Assembly (NCBI GenBank): GCA_938083505.1 | Contig: CALKCF010000006.1 | Span: 119,047-183,046 of the forward strand | Source of the DNA: an uncultured archaeon | Lineage (GTDB): Archaea; Thermoproteota; Nitrososphaeria_A; Caldarchaeales; Wolframiiraptoraceae | DNA length: 64,000 nt | Direction of reading: 5' to 3' | Part shown: positions 1 to 9,508 of the stretch, one piece after another | How positions within the stretch are numbered: the first letter of the stretch is position 1 | Layout of the letters: every line of letters begins with the position of its first letter | Position numbers and translations under genes: made by a program | The notes under the pieces: model-generated | Databases searched by the model: none | Told to the model about the DNA's origin: nothing | Seen by the model: only the letters and a program-made list of their open reading frames with translations

Positions 1-792
1 CCGTATCAAGTAATCTTACAGTCGATCAACTTTAGTGAGGCAAAGTTGGAGCGAAGCTTGAAAAAGCTTCATGAACTAAGACTCATCTGGAGTCCGAGAG
101 GCAAGAAGATAGCATACGTGTTAAACTACCTTGGTTTGGATGCTCTCGCCCTAAGAACGCTTTCACTAAAGGGAATAGTATCCGGACTGGGCATGTCCAT
201 AGGTGTGGGAAAAGAGGCTGACGTTTACGACGCGATAACCCGCGAAGGTAAGAGAGTTGCGGTGAAGTTCTTCAGGATCGGAAGGCCGAGCTTTAAAAAG
301 TACGAAAGGGTCAGAGAATCCTTGGTTAGGGTTCATAACTACCTAGAAGCGTCGATCAGGGCAGCTTACATGGAATTTAAAGCCCTGTTGATGCTTAAAG
401 GAAAGGTACCGGTTCCTTCACCACTCTATAGGACGAGGCACGTCGTAGTAACCGAGCTGTTTGAAGGGGTCGAGCTCGCTTTGCTTTCTAAACTCGAGAA
501 CGCCGAAGAGGTCTTGTTAAAGATAATCGACGCCATAAAGTCCGCTTACGAAGCTGGCGTAGTCCATAGGGACCTTAGCGCCTATAACGTCTTGGTTAAA
601 GCCGACGGGGGCATAATATTGATAGACTGGCCTCAATGGGTTGAAAAGAACCATCCACAAGCACCCCTTTACTTGGAAAGGGATGTTAAGAACATACTGA
701 GTTTTTTTGCCAGAAAATGGAATATTTGGAACATACCTCCGGAATATGAAAAGATTATTGACGAGCTCCTTGGAAAAAGTATTAATATATAA
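1..792 (+). CDS. rio2: RIO2 family serine/threonine kinase, 5' end outside window
   Basis: Atypical kinase/ATPase that acts in late maturation of the small ribosomal subunit. The reading frame is open to the first base of the window. The upstream codons continue the N-terminal winged-helix domain of archaeal Rio2, so the TTG at 46 is probably not the start and roughly 35 residues lie outside. Visible motifs are a phosphate-binding loop (GVGKEADVYDA), the ATP-binding Lys in VAVKFF, the catalytic loop HRDLSAYN and the metal-binding Asp in LIDWPQ, all in Rio2 order and spacing. The family identity is clear. Operon context cannot be judged because the upstream side is missing. Confidence 0.93.
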   Translation, partial: PYQVILQSINFSEAKLERSLKKLHELRLIWSPRGKKIAYVLNYLGLDALALRTLSLKGIVSGLGMSIGVGKEADVYDAITREGKRVAVKFFRIGRPSFKKYERVRESLVRVHNYLEASIRAAYMEFKALLMLKGKVPVPSPLYRTRHVVVTELFEGVELALLSKLENAEEVLLKIIDAIKSAYEAGVVHRDLSAYNVLVKADGGIILIDWPQWVEKNHPQAPLYLERDVKNILSFFARKWNIWNIPPEYEKIIDELLGKSINI

Positions 793-825
793 ATAACAAA
801 ACAACAGTGGTAGGGTCAAGGCGAT

Positions 826-1509
826 ATGGGTTTTTACCGATCACCTATAATATTATGTATTGTTGGCATAGCGATTGCACTCATACCAACGGTCTTTTAT
901 ATCGCGTACTCTCAAGAAGTTAGTTTTTTAAAAACGTTAGAAATTGAGATTATGAGCGGCGTACCAGCATACTTAGGGCTTTCGTTCGCAGGCCTCATAG
1001 TAACGCTCTTAGGATTGATAACTTTTGTAAGATCCATTAGGCGTGTAGAAGGACCCAGTATATTATACAGTGGAAGACTTTCGACGTCTAGGATTGCAAT
1101 ACCGACTCAAGTAAGAAGACCTACAGTCCAGCAACCACCAGTAAAGCTTATCGAAGAGGTTGTTGAATCTATAAATAAAGAGTTAGAAGATGCCATGAAG
1201 AGAATAACCATGAAGCAACCTACACCCCACTCGACACCACAGCAAGAAGCTCCACAGAAGATTTCCATAAAAGTGATTACGGCTGGTATGGATGAAGTAT
1301 GCCCATCTTGCGGAGCTATAAACCCTTTGGGTCAGAAGGTATGCACTGAGTGCGGAGCAGACATTTATATTGAAGACCCCAACTTTCCGAGCTGTCCGGT
1401 ATGCGGCGCTCCTTTAAAGGACCCACAAAAGGTAGACGATAAAATATGTGTTTGTAAGGTGTGCTTCAGTGAGTTAGAGATTCCAAAGAAGCTTTCGAAA
1501 AAGCTTTAA
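826..1509 (+). CDS. Two-TM membrane protein with C-terminal double zinc ribbon
   Basis: No named family recognised. Two hydrophobic segments (about residues 7-28 and 47-68) are followed by a basic, Pro/Gln-rich linker and a cytosolic C-terminal region with two zinc-ribbon-like Cys clusters. The first is CPSC...CTEC; the second starts CPVC and has a later CKVC. It lies 33 bp after rio2 and just before the Lsm gene. The layout is membrane anchor, flexible linker and zinc ribbons, which resembles the 201-residue protein at 24268-24873. Function unknown. Confidence 0.72.
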   Translation: MGFYRSPIILCIVGIAIALIPTVFYIAYSQEVSFLKTLEIEIMSGVPAYLGLSFAGLIVTLLGLITFVRSIRRVEGPSILYSGRLSTSRIAIPTQVRRPTVQQPPVKLIEEVVESINKELEDAMKRITMKQPTPHSTPQQEAPQKISIKVITAGMDEVCPSCGAINPLGQKVCTECGADIYIEDPNFPSCPVCGAPLKDPQKVDDKICVCKVCFSELEIPKKLSKKL

Positions 1510-1549
1510 GTATGATAAAAATATGTAAAACTAAGAATGCGTGATCTAT

Positions 1550-1792
1550 ATGCCAACGATTGAAAGACCTTTGACACTTATTGCTAAATACCTCAATAAA
1601 CCAATTAAAGTTGTCTTAAAGAATGACTTAGTTTATGGCGGGATGATGGTAGAGTGCGACAGTTATATGAACCTTGTGATAGAGAAGGCTGCTGAGTATC
1701 AAGGGAACGGAAAGAAGGTACAGTACTCAAAGGTCCTGATACGCGGAAACAATATAATCTACATCCAGTTAACTCCCGTTTTAGAGGATTAA
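1550..1792 (+). CDS. Lsm/Sm-like archaeal RNA-binding protein
   Basis: Small Sm-fold protein expected to form a heptameric ring that binds U-rich RNA. The protein of about 80 residues contains the Sm1 motif (VLKNDLVYGGMMVECDSYMNLVI) split by the usual loop, and the Sm2 motif with ILIRGNNIIYI near the C-terminus. A GTG at 1541 would add three residues (MIY), but the ATG at 1550 gives the standard Lsm N-terminus MPTIERPL and is preferred. It sits between the zinc-ribbon membrane protein and S-adenosylmethionine synthetase. Confidence 0.93.
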   Translation: MPTIERPLTLIAKYLNKPIKVVLKNDLVYGGMMVECDSYMNLVIEKAAEYQGNGKKVQYSKVLIRGNNIIYIQLTPVLED

Positions 1793-1847
1793 TAGTGAGC
1801 ATTAGATTTATACTATAGACGTTACGTCTAACGTCAGCGGAGTTGAC

Positions 1848-3077
1848 ATGAACAGCAACATAATCATAGAATCGTTAAAGCACAAACCCGTTAGTGAACA
1901 TGTCTGCGAATTCGTCGAGCGAAAAGGTTTAGGTCACCCAGATTACATAATAGACTCTGCATGTGAAGCTGCAAGCGTAGCACTCTCGAAGTACTATCTG
2001 CAAAATTTTGGGAAAATCCTGCATCATAACGTCGACAAGGGCCTGCTAGTCGGAGGAAGAGCGACTCCGAGGTTTGGTGGCGGTACTGTTGATGTACCGA
2101 TTTACATACTGGTAGCAGGTCGTGCAACTGTAGAGGTGAATAGCCTAACTGGTAAGACAAGGATTCCGGTAGAGGAGATAATGAGAGAGGCAGTCAAAGA
2201 GTTCATTAGGAAAAACTTCAGGTTTCTTGATGCTGATAAGCATGTAGTGATAGACTTTAAGGTAAGACAAGGCTCGGCTGATCTAAAAGCGATCGTAGAG
2301 GCATCCGATGAGGTGCCGTTGGCAAACGATACATCATTCGGTGTAGGTTATGCTCCCATGACTCAACTGGAAAAGCTTGTCTATGAGTGTGAAAGAATGA
2401 TAAATTCAAAGGATTTCAAAAAGGAAATCCCCGCTAGCGGAGAAGATTGCAAAGTTATGGGCTTACGAATAGACAAGAAGATACACCTAACAGTTGCGGA
2501 CGGTATAGTTAGTAGTCTTACATATAATGTAGATGAATATAAGGCGACGAAGGAAGCAATAAAGGACAAAGTTTTGGACCTAACCTCAAAGTATGCTAGC
2601 GATTTTGATGTTAAAGTTTACGTGAATACAGCTGATATATTCGGTAAGCACCCAGATGAGAATGTCATATACCTAACGGTCACTGGAACTTCTGCAGAAG
2701 CTGGCGACGATGGTAACACAGGTAGAGGCAACAGGGTTAACGGTCTCATAACACCGAACAGACAAATGTCATTAGAGGCGATCGCTGGGAAGAACCCCGT
2801 ATCGCATGTCGGGAAGATATACAACGTTGCTGCCAAGCTGATGGCAGAGAAAATATACGAGGAGACGAAGGGTGTCGAAGAGGTTTACGTAAAGATTCTC
2901 AGCCAGATAGGTAAGCCAATAGACAAGCCGCAGGTCGTCTCGGTTGAGTACATACCCTCAAATGGGTGCAGCGAAAATAGCCTAAACTATGAAATTACGG
3001 AAATAGTGAATGAAGAGCTGAGGAACATCAGGGACATAACAAGGATAGTCTTAGAAGGCAAGATCACGTTATTCTAA
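1848..3077 (+). CDS. mat: S-adenosylmethionine synthetase, archaeal type
   Basis: Makes S-adenosylmethionine from methionine and ATP. At 409 residues it has the usual archaeal MAT length and shows family landmarks: the N-terminal ERKGLGHPDYIID, the glycine-rich GGRATPRFGGG loop, GDDGNTGRGNRVNGLITP and the GKNPVSHVGKIYN segment. This is the archaeal family, not the bacterial/eukaryotic MetK. It reads from an ATG about 55 bp after the Lsm stop and converges on the glycosyltransferase gene downstream. Confidence 0.96.
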   Translation: MNSNIIIESLKHKPVSEHVCEFVERKGLGHPDYIIDSACEAASVALSKYYLQNFGKILHHNVDKGLLVGGRATPRFGGGTVDVPIYILVAGRATVEVNSLTGKTRIPVEEIMREAVKEFIRKNFRFLDADKHVVIDFKVRQGSADLKAIVEASDEVPLANDTSFGVGYAPMTQLEKLVYECERMINSKDFKKEIPASGEDCKVMGLRIDKKIHLTVADGIVSSLTYNVDEYKATKEAIKDKVLDLTSKYASDFDVKVYVNTADIFGKHPDENVIYLTVTGTSAEAGDDGNTGRGNRVNGLITPNRQMSLEAIAGKNPVSHVGKIYNVAAKLMAEKIYEETKGVEEVYVKILSQIGKPIDKPQVVSVEYIPSNGCSENSLNYEITEIVNEELRNIRDITRIVLEGKITLF

Positions 3078-3135
3078 AAAGACTATCATTTAATACTTGC
3101 TTGTAACTTATACTTATTATTTTTCGACAAAACCA

Positions 3136-4461
3136 TCACGTTGGTAGATTCAGTAACCTCAATATCGTTATGTAAACCTCGTTCTTTACTGGGAACCATA
3201 TAAAAAACCAAACGAGCTGGGCAGACATTATAGCTGTTAGCAAAATTGTAGTCCAATCACCCCATTCCTTAAGTCGGCTCACACCCATCGCAAGTGCCGG
3301 CACTGTTGCATAAAAGTAAAATGGAAATACCCAACGTTCTAAGATATGCGCTATCGGGAAGTATGGTAAGTAAGTAAACATCGCCCAGCCTAAGATTAGA
3401 ACTTCACTAAAGGTGGCTTGGCCCCTCTTGATGTTGATTACCAGCTTATAGATGTAGATAGGGACGAGAAACCATATTGACCACCATAGCGGACTATAAA
3501 TTCCCCAGTAAGCAACAGGATGGTAAACGGCAGAATCTGACCTAACAGTCTCTACATAATAAGGTGCAGGCCTGAAAGGGTTTATGGGATTTATCCACGA
3601 TAGAGGCATATCAACGTTGGACGGGTCTGTATACTTGAGTATAGTGTGATAGTTTAGCATGAATTTGATATGCTCAAAGGGTGTTTGAAAGGCGCCGTAC
3701 ACGTAGTCATAGAGCCACAGTCCTAAGAGGAAGGTGGCAGCTGCTGGTAGGAATACCTTACCAAGATTTCTAAGTATGAACGAAAGCCTGTCCAACTTAC
3801 GCGTCTCTACTCTAAGACTTTGCGCGATAACGATTATTAATATCGGACCAACCACGCTCAGGAAGCTGAGCTTACAAAGCAATGATAGACCCATGAACAC
3901 ACTTGCCATAACGTATACCTTTTTGAGGGCGAGGTAAATCGCAATAAGTGAGAAACTCATAGCAGGTGCGTCAAGCATAGCTATCGAGCTTAAGTTAAAC
4001 GACATGACATCGGTAGCGAATAGTAGGGATGCGATGCAACCTGCCGACCTTCTGTTAAAAAGTTCTTGGGCTATTAGGCCAACGAGCATTACGGATATTG
4101 CACCAGAAACCGCTATGAAGACCCTCCATCCGGCAGCGTTGCCTATGCCGTCACCGAGGAGCAGCATACCTGCCATGATGATGAATTTGGAGAGGGGAGG
4201 GTGCTCATTGTTTGCCGCCTCATGTTTCATGAGCTTTCTTACTGCTGGAATGTAGTGAGCCTCATCGAAGATGAAGGCACAACTTTCGCCCCTTATCTCC
4301 ATACACGCTTCAGGTGGTGCAGAAGGGTTTGGAATGTTTACTATAAGCAATTTGATAACTAGAATCGTGGCTGTTAATATTATAATGAAGCGCTTTTGAA
4401 AAAATTCGTACATCCTATTAAGATGTATCATCATTAAAGGAGGGGGTTTAAAGTGTATCAT
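3136..4461 (-). CDS. GT39-like (PMT family) membrane glycosyltransferase
   Basis: Polytopic GT-C fold protein, likely transferring sugar from a lipid-phosphate donor to protein or lipid outside the membrane. The first extracytoplasmic loop carries the acidic DEAHY motif and a NEHPPLSK segment typical of protein O-mannosyltransferases and ArnT relatives. About ten hydrophobic helices follow. It starts at ATG 4461, only 11 bp downstream of the elp3 stop on the same strand, so the two may be co-transcribed. Donor and acceptor cannot be read from the sequence. Confidence 0.82.
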   Translation of the reverse strand: MIHFKPPPLMMIHLNRMYEFFQKRFIIILTATILVIKLLIVNIPNPSAPPEACMEIRGESCAFIFDEAHYIPAVRKLMKHEAANNEHPPLSKFIIMAGMLLLGDGIGNAAGWRVFIAVSGAISVMLVGLIAQELFNRRSAGCIASLLFATDVMSFNLSSIAMLDAPAMSFSLIAIYLALKKVYVMASVFMGLSLLCKLSFLSVVGPILIIVIAQSLRVETRKLDRLSFILRNLGKVFLPAAATFLLGLWLYDYVYGAFQTPFEHIKFMLNYHTILKYTDPSNVDMPLSWINPINPFRPAPYYVETVRSDSAVYHPVAYWGIYSPLWWSIWFLVPIYIYKLVINIKRGQATFSEVLILGWAMFTYLPYFPIAHILERWVFPFYFYATVPALAMGVSRLKEWGDWTTILLTAIMSAQLVWFFIWFPVKNEVYITILRLLNLPT

Positions 4462-4472
4462 TTATCCAACCT

Positions 4473-6068
4473 TCAGCGGAGTATTTTCGTGACATACGGG
4501 CCTTCCTTTGCATACCCATGTTTGTAGTAGTATTCCCTGACACCCACACCACTTATAACGGCAACCTTTCTACATCTTTCTTCGTTTGCGATATTTTCCG
4601 CCTCAGACAGTAATCTCAAACCGAGGCCCCTATGCTGCCAACTCATGTCCGACGGTTTAACACCCACCGGCGTCATTTGACCATACACGTGCAACTCTCT
4701 CACTAAGGCCGCATTCTTCAGCTCAGGTCTCAAAACTTCTGATGGTATCCTCAATCTGGTGAACCCAAGAAGTACGTCGTTCTTCACATCTTCGTACGAA
4801 ATAAAGTACTCTAAGCCGTTCGACGCTTCATATTTTATGGTCTTTAGTTCTATGTAGTTTGCATCTGGGTAGATTCCTTCCTTTAGGGCCCTATGGCCGA
4901 TTTCACGACACCTTATACACCTGCAAGGTCTGTTCATGTTCTTTAATCTTCTTTCGATTACTTCCCTTAAGTTGTATAGTTTGTTCCCTGCAACCACCAA
5001 CCGCAACGGTATTTCTCTCTGAACCCTAATTATCCTAACGTAATGAGGCACCATATTGAACCATTCATAGAGAACGTCAACAAGCTTCTCGTCGTCATAA
5101 GGCTTATACTTACCCTCCCGCCACATCTCGTAAAGCTCAGTACCCGGAAGAACTAGCGTAGGGTATATCTTCAACATGTCTGGCCTAAAGTTGGGATTGT
5201 TAAATATCTCCTTAAACATCTCCAAATCCTTCTCGTAACTGGATCCTGGTAGATTAGGCATGAGATGGTAGCAAACTTTGAATGCTAAATCCTTCAGTAT
5301 CCTTGTAGATGTAATAACGTCAGCGACTGTGTGACCCCTCTTGCAAATCTCGTAGATTTCATCGTCGAGTGCTTGAACACCCAACTCCACCCTAGTCACG
5401 CCCATCTCGAGAAGGGCATTTGCCTGTCCTAGCGAAACATGATCCGGTCTTGTCTCCACGGTGATTCCGGATATCCTCCTACTGCTGGATTCTGCCTTAG
5501 CTAAAGCCTCCTCGAATGATGCGGCCTCCAGCTCGGCTATCGCTTCCACACAACGTTTCAGAAAGTGACGCTGGAAATCCTCAGGAAAAGCCGTGAAGGT
5601 ACCACCTATTACTATGAGCTCGACCTTATCAACCTCGTGACCCATAGAGCGCAAAATCTCGATTTTTTTCCTCACTTGGAGATACGGGTCATAGGAGCTT
5701 ATGCTAGCTAATTTGACTGCTGCTTCCTCGCCAGTATAGCTCTGGGGCGTACCGTGCTCAACGCCACCCGGACAGTAAACGCACCTACCATGCGGACACT
5801 TACTTGGAGGTGTAACAACTGTAATCACGGATACACCAGAGAGTGTTCTGACAGGTTTTACCCTTAATATGCGGGCGAGCTCTTTTCTCTCATCTTCATC
5901 CTCGACTGTACTCAAAATCTCTAAGTTTGACGGGACGTAACTGAGGTTCAGCTCTTTAGCAATAGATATCTTAAGCCTTGAAACGTTACCGTCAGCACTT
6001 CTATGATACTTCTCTATAAAGGCTTTCACGAAGTCTTTCATCAAAGCTTCTTTCGTCATCATTTCCAT
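4473..6068 (-). CDS. elp3: Elp3-type tRNA uridine(34) acetyltransferase
   Basis: Radical SAM plus acetyl-CoA acetyltransferase enzyme that installs carboxymethyl-type modification on wobble uridine. The 531 residues show the radical SAM Fe-S motif CPHGRCVYC near residue 94, followed by GGVEHGTPQSYTGEE, the catalytic-core VETRPDH segment, a CRCIRCREIGHR cluster around residue 380 and a C-terminal GNAT domain with QHRGLGLRLLSEAE. Length and domain order match archaeal Elp3. It is transcribed with the downstream glycosyltransferase gene. Confidence 0.96.
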   Translation of the reverse strand: MEMMTKEALMKDFVKAFIEKYHRSADGNVSRLKISIAKELNLSYVPSNLEILSTVEDEDERKELARILRVKPVRTLSGVSVITVVTPPSKCPHGRCVYCPGGVEHGTPQSYTGEEAAVKLASISSYDPYLQVRKKIEILRSMGHEVDKVELIVIGGTFTAFPEDFQRHFLKRCVEAIAELEAASFEEALAKAESSSRRISGITVETRPDHVSLGQANALLEMGVTRVELGVQALDDEIYEICKRGHTVADVITSTRILKDLAFKVCYHLMPNLPGSSYEKDLEMFKEIFNNPNFRPDMLKIYPTLVLPGTELYEMWREGKYKPYDDEKLVDVLYEWFNMVPHYVRIIRVQREIPLRLVVAGNKLYNLREVIERRLKNMNRPCRCIRCREIGHRALKEGIYPDANYIELKTIKYEASNGLEYFISYEDVKNDVLLGFTRLRIPSEVLRPELKNAALVRELHVYGQMTPVGVKPSDMSWQHRGLGLRLLSEAENIANEERCRKVAVISGVGVREYYYKHGYAKEGPYVTKILR

Positions 6069-6094
6069 AATCTTACAGACAAAAGGTCTTGCTT

Positions 6095-7108
6095 TTAATC
6101 CTCTTCGTTCTTTAATATTGACAATACCTCAGTATTCAGAAGTGCTATAGCCTTTTGCGGGTTAGGCCCTATTGGTGAGCCGATGACTATGTGTTCGTAG
6201 CCCAGGGACTGTATGGTGAGAAGCTTTTCAGTTACCTGCTTAGGTGTTCCATAAATCGTGAAGTTATCAACCTCATCCTCAACGAGAGACTTGGCTTCTT
6301 GGAGATCCATACGCATAAGTGCCAACCTAACCTTCGATGCTTTTTCTGCGCTTACACCTAACCGTTCGAGGACTGTATCGTTCGAGCCTGCAAGTATGTA
6401 TGCGGCATATGGCAATGCCGCCTTTTTCGCAAGCAAAACGTCGTCCGATATTGAGACAGGAGTATGGGCTACTATGTCAATATTCGATGGGTTTCTTCCA
6501 ACGTTCATGCTTGTATGGTATATTAAATTATACGCATATCTTAACATATCCTCGTCGGAGAAGTTTACAAGTATACCGTCGGCAAAACGTGTCGCCATCT
6601 TGAGCATGTTGTCACCTTGGGCACCAACATAGACGGGGATGTTGTTCTGATCTCCGAAGTTTAGTTTCGCATTTATTAATTTAAACGCAGTGCCGGAAAG
6701 ATTAACGAATTCCCCCCTTAGTAGTCCCTTGATGGAAAGTAACGCATCCCTTACCACACTCACTGGATTGTACCTCTCAAAACCTAGTTGCATAAGGCTC
6801 AGAAAGTCGCCCGCTCCTATGCCGCACACAACCCTACCCTTTGCCAAATCCGTTAGGGTTAAGATGCTCTGGGCTATGTATGCCGGATGATGTATATATG
6901 GGCTTAACACACCAGGACCTATTTTGGTATGCTGAGTAGCTGATGCGATAAAAGCCAAGGCGATGAATACATTTTTGTTATGATAGTGGTCGCTGACCCA
7001 TATCGTATCGAAACAAAGCCCATCGATCACTTTGGCTAACTCTCTAAGGATTGTGAGATGCCATTTTGGTGTAAGTTCTACAGAAAGTTTAAAGGTCAAC
7101 GAGTCCAC
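6095..7108 (-). CDS. mer: Methylenetetrahydromethanopterin reductase-like (F420-dependent)
   Basis: Luciferase-like (LLM) fold enzyme that would interconvert methylene- and methyl-tetrahydromethanopterin using F420. Segments seen in methanogen Mer are present in order: DHYHNKNVF, GPGVLSPYIHHPA, GIGAGD, PVYVGAQGDNMLK, a long helical region, then GSPIGPNPQKAIALL at the C-terminus. At 337 residues it is close to Mer size. Other LLM enzymes are similar, so the substrate is a strong inference rather than proven. CofC, CofD and a nitroreductase in the same window show that F420 is available. It lies 26 bp upstream of elp3 on the same strand. Confidence 0.82.
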   Translation of the reverse strand: MDSLTFKLSVELTPKWHLTILRELAKVIDGLCFDTIWVSDHYHNKNVFIALAFIASATQHTKIGPGVLSPYIHHPAYIAQSILTLTDLAKGRVVCGIGAGDFLSLMQLGFERYNPVSVVRDALLSIKGLLRGEFVNLSGTAFKLINAKLNFGDQNNIPVYVGAQGDNMLKMATRFADGILVNFSDEDMLRYAYNLIYHTSMNVGRNPSNIDIVAHTPVSISDDVLLAKKAALPYAAYILAGSNDTVLERLGVSAEKASKVRLALMRMDLQEAKSLVEDEVDNFTIYGTPKQVTEKLLTIQSLGYEHIVIGSPIGPNPQKAIALLNTEVLSILKNEED

Positions 7109-7214
7109 CGTTTACCATATATGCATTATTTAGTATGCAAAATACTTTAAAATTATGTTTAGAGATCCATTAGGATTGGAAACGGTTATATTTTCATGGG
7201 TTTCCTAAAAACAC

Positions 7215-7949
7215 ATGTTGATCTCAAAAAGGGCGACCATGAAGGGGTATGTATCTCACGGCTGCTACGTGTTTGGTAATAGTTACATTGGCAAAGGCAC
7301 ATTCATCGATACTAATGTTGTGCTAGGTTATCCTTCCAGAAGCAAGCTTTTACAAGTAAAATTCGAAGGTCAGCAAGTGCTTGAAGTTTTAGATAGTTTA
7401 AGCAACGGCACCAGGGTAGGCGATAATTGTATCATAAGGTGCGGTACCGTGATATATGAAGACGTGAATATAGGAAACTGCGTAGAAACTGGCCATAATG
7501 TTCTGATAAGGTCTGGCTCACAAATAGGCGATAATTGTATTATAGGCACAGGAACCCAACTTGACGGTTCTGTAAAAATTGGCAACAATGTCAAAGTGGA
7601 ATCAATGGTATACTTACCTCATTTAACTGAAATCGGCGACAATGTATTTTTGGGACCAGGAGTGAGGGTGACGAACGACCTGTATCCGCCAAGTAAAAGG
7701 CTAGTTGGGGTGCGCATAGAGAACGGTGCCTCTATAGGTTGCGGAGCGATCCTTTTAGCCGGCATAACGATTGGAAAAGGAGCGGTTGTCGCTGCTGGCG
7801 CCGTTGTCACAAGAGACGTCCCGTCTAACGTTGTCGTTAAAGGCATACCCGCCAGATTGCATGCAAGCAAAAACGACTTCTTAAAGAAAAAATCCGATTA
7901 TGAGGCAGGAGCCCATGGTGCAGTATATAAACCATCTACTCATAAATGA
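7215..7949 (+). CDS. Left-handed beta-helix acyl/acetyltransferase
   Basis: Hexapeptide-repeat transferase. From residue about 20 to 215 the sequence is built from repeating hydrophobic-G-D/N turns (IGDNCIIGTGT, VKIGNNVKV, IGDNVFLGPG) and ends with the classical cap AAGAVVTRDVPSNVVVKGIPARL. Such enzymes acetylate sugar nucleotides or amino sugars; the DapH/WbbJ/WecD-like groups cannot be separated here. ATG 7215 is used; an in-frame ATG at 7239 is an alternative. The gene is divergent from mer and stands alone, so a role in surface glycan synthesis is only a guess. Confidence 0.85.
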   Translation: MLISKRATMKGYVSHGCYVFGNSYIGKGTFIDTNVVLGYPSRSKLLQVKFEGQQVLEVLDSLSNGTRVGDNCIIRCGTVIYEDVNIGNCVETGHNVLIRSGSQIGDNCIIGTGTQLDGSVKIGNNVKVESMVYLPHLTEIGDNVFLGPGVRVTNDLYPPSKRLVGVRIENGASIGCGAILLAGITIGKGAVVAAGAVVTRDVPSNVVVKGIPARLHASKNDFLKKKSDYEAGAHGAVYKPSTHK

Positions 7950-8027
7950 GAGGGTTCTATAATGAATTTTAAGATTAAGTTTAAATTCACAAAATTTATA
8001 TTGACATTCTGCTAAGGAGAGTATGTA

Positions 8028-8336
8028 ATGCCGGATATCTGTCCGCGCTGTGGGTTGCCAACATCGATATGTGCCTGCGGGACCATAAGTCGTGAGCAAC
8101 AGCGTGTTAGAGTGAAGTTAGAGCTTAGGAAATGGGGCAAAGTATCTACCATCGTAGAAGGGCTGGACGGTAGCAAGAAAGATCTGATGGAGATAGCTTC
8201 AAAGCTAAAATCGGTGTGCGCATGCGGCGGCGCTCTCAAAAATGGTGTAATAATACTTCAAGGCGACCATAAAGAGAAGGTAAAAGAGGTTTTAATAAGC
8301 ATAGGTATACAGCCTGAAAATATTGATGTGATATAG
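8028..8336 (+). CDS. Translation initiation factor aIF1 (SUI1 family)
   Basis: Small ribosomal subunit factor that monitors start-codon selection. The protein has a short N-terminal CxxC pair (CPRCGLP...CACG), as in archaeal SUI1 proteins. The SUI1 domain follows with RKWGKVSTIVEGLDG, CACGGALKNGVIILQGDH and a C-terminal strand. Its 102 residues fit the family. It ends with TAG, 13 bp from the convergent tfb stop, which shows that TAG is an ordinary stop codon in this host. Confidence 0.95.
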   Translation: MPDICPRCGLPTSICACGTISREQQRVRVKLELRKWGKVSTIVEGLDGSKKDLMEIASKLKSVCACGGALKNGVIILQGDHKEKVKEVLISIGIQPENIDVI

Positions 8337-8349
8337 GGTTAAAATGTGC

Positions 8350-9306
8350 CTAACTGGTGGAACTGACGGCGGAAGGTTGTGTAGACGTCATACCTTCTAG
8401 AACGTCCTTTAGACCTTTGAACCTGTTGCGGACCGTTACCTCTGTTACACCAGCAGCCCTTGCTATGTCTTTCTGTGTTACATTCTGACCAGTCTCTTGA
8501 CATGCCATGTAAAGTGCTGCTGCTGCCATACCTACAGGGTCCTTTCCTACGGTCGCACCTCTTGATGAAGCTAATGTTAGCACCTTAATGGCCTCTTGGA
8601 CAACTTTTTCTTCCAAGTTTAGCTTTGACGCTATCTTGTAGAGATAGATTTTGGGATCGGAAACAGGTACCTTAAGGTTTAAGTGCTTCAAGAGCAAGCG
8701 GTAGCCCTGAGCTATTGTCTTTCTCTTCACCACAGGATATGCCTTCTCGAACTCCCTTAAGTCCCTCGGTGTGTCCATCATCCTGCATGCCGCATAAGTT
8801 GCTGCTGCCATTATGGACCTTATTGACCTTCCTCGAACGAGACCGGCTTTCAGTGCATTCCTGTATATCAGCATAGCCCTCTCTGCAACCGCCTTCGATA
8901 GATGTAGCTTGTCAACATATATTTCAAGAATGTTCACCGCTTGCTGGAGATTTCTAGTCTCAGACGTGTTAACTTGTGATATCGCATCAAGCTTCTTGAG
9001 CCTGAGCATCTTCTCTTTAACTTCTTTGGGAAGCTTCCTACCTGCCGCATCCTTATCCACTTTTTCAATAACTGTCGATAGTCCATGGTCTCTATACATT
9101 ATAGAGAGTGGCGCGCCAACCCTACTACGGCTCTCGTCTTCTTCATCTACGTTCCTCCACTCAGGACCCCAGTCGACGTCCCTCTCAAGGATGACGTAGC
9201 CGCAGACAGGGCAGCTCACTTCACCGGTCTTAGCATCGGTTATCAGGGCTGTGTTTCCACATTCTGGACAGATCATGTCGTCCTTCAAGCCTCTTATTTT
9301 TGGCAT
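8350..9306 (-). CDS. tfb: Transcription initiation factor B (TFB)
   Basis: Archaeal TFIIB homologue that bridges TBP at the TATA box to RNA polymerase. An N-terminal zinc ribbon (CPEC...CPVC, about residues 13-36) is followed by the B-finger region GPEWRNVDEEDESRSRVG and two cyclin-like repeats containing AAATYAACRMMDTPR and AAAALYMACQETGQ. A GTG at 9318 is in frame, but it lies inside an AGGTGA Shine-Dalgarno-like sequence. The ATG at 9306, which gives MPKIRGLKDD, is the more likely start. Confidence 0.95.
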   Translation of the reverse strand: MPKIRGLKDDMICPECGNTALITDAKTGEVSCPVCGYVILERDVDWGPEWRNVDEEDESRSRVGAPLSIMYRDHGLSTVIEKVDKDAAGRKLPKEVKEKMLRLKKLDAISQVNTSETRNLQQAVNILEIYVDKLHLSKAVAERAMLIYRNALKAGLVRGRSIRSIMAAATYAACRMMDTPRDLREFEKAYPVVKRKTIAQGYRLLLKHLNLKVPVSDPKIYLYKIASKLNLEEKVVQEAIKVLTLASSRGATVGKDPVGMAAAALYMACQETGQNVTQKDIARAAGVTEVTVRNRFKGLKDVLEGMTSTQPSAVSSTS

Positions 9307-9323
9307 ACGCTTTCTCACCTAAT

Positions 9324-9335
9324 TTTTATATAAAG
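9324..9335 (-). promoter_or_regulatory. Candidate TATA box of tfb
   Basis: An AT-rich TTTATATAAA element lies about 20-25 bp upstream of the preferred tfb start. Archaeal TATA boxes sit roughly 25 bp before the transcription start, so the mRNA would be nearly leaderless. The spacing is seen; promoter activity is inferred. Confidence 0.45.
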
Positions 9336-9508
9336 GTTACGAAATCTATAACTAAATTTGCACACTTAGTATATAAGCTTTTTGCTTTTACGGTAAGACG
9401 ATATAACGCATAGACCCTTCTGGTTAGAAGCCGATCTTATACCTTTCGTTACAAATAAGGTAAAGATATTAATAACTATAATATAAGATATTAAGAGAGC
9501 TTCGAAAA

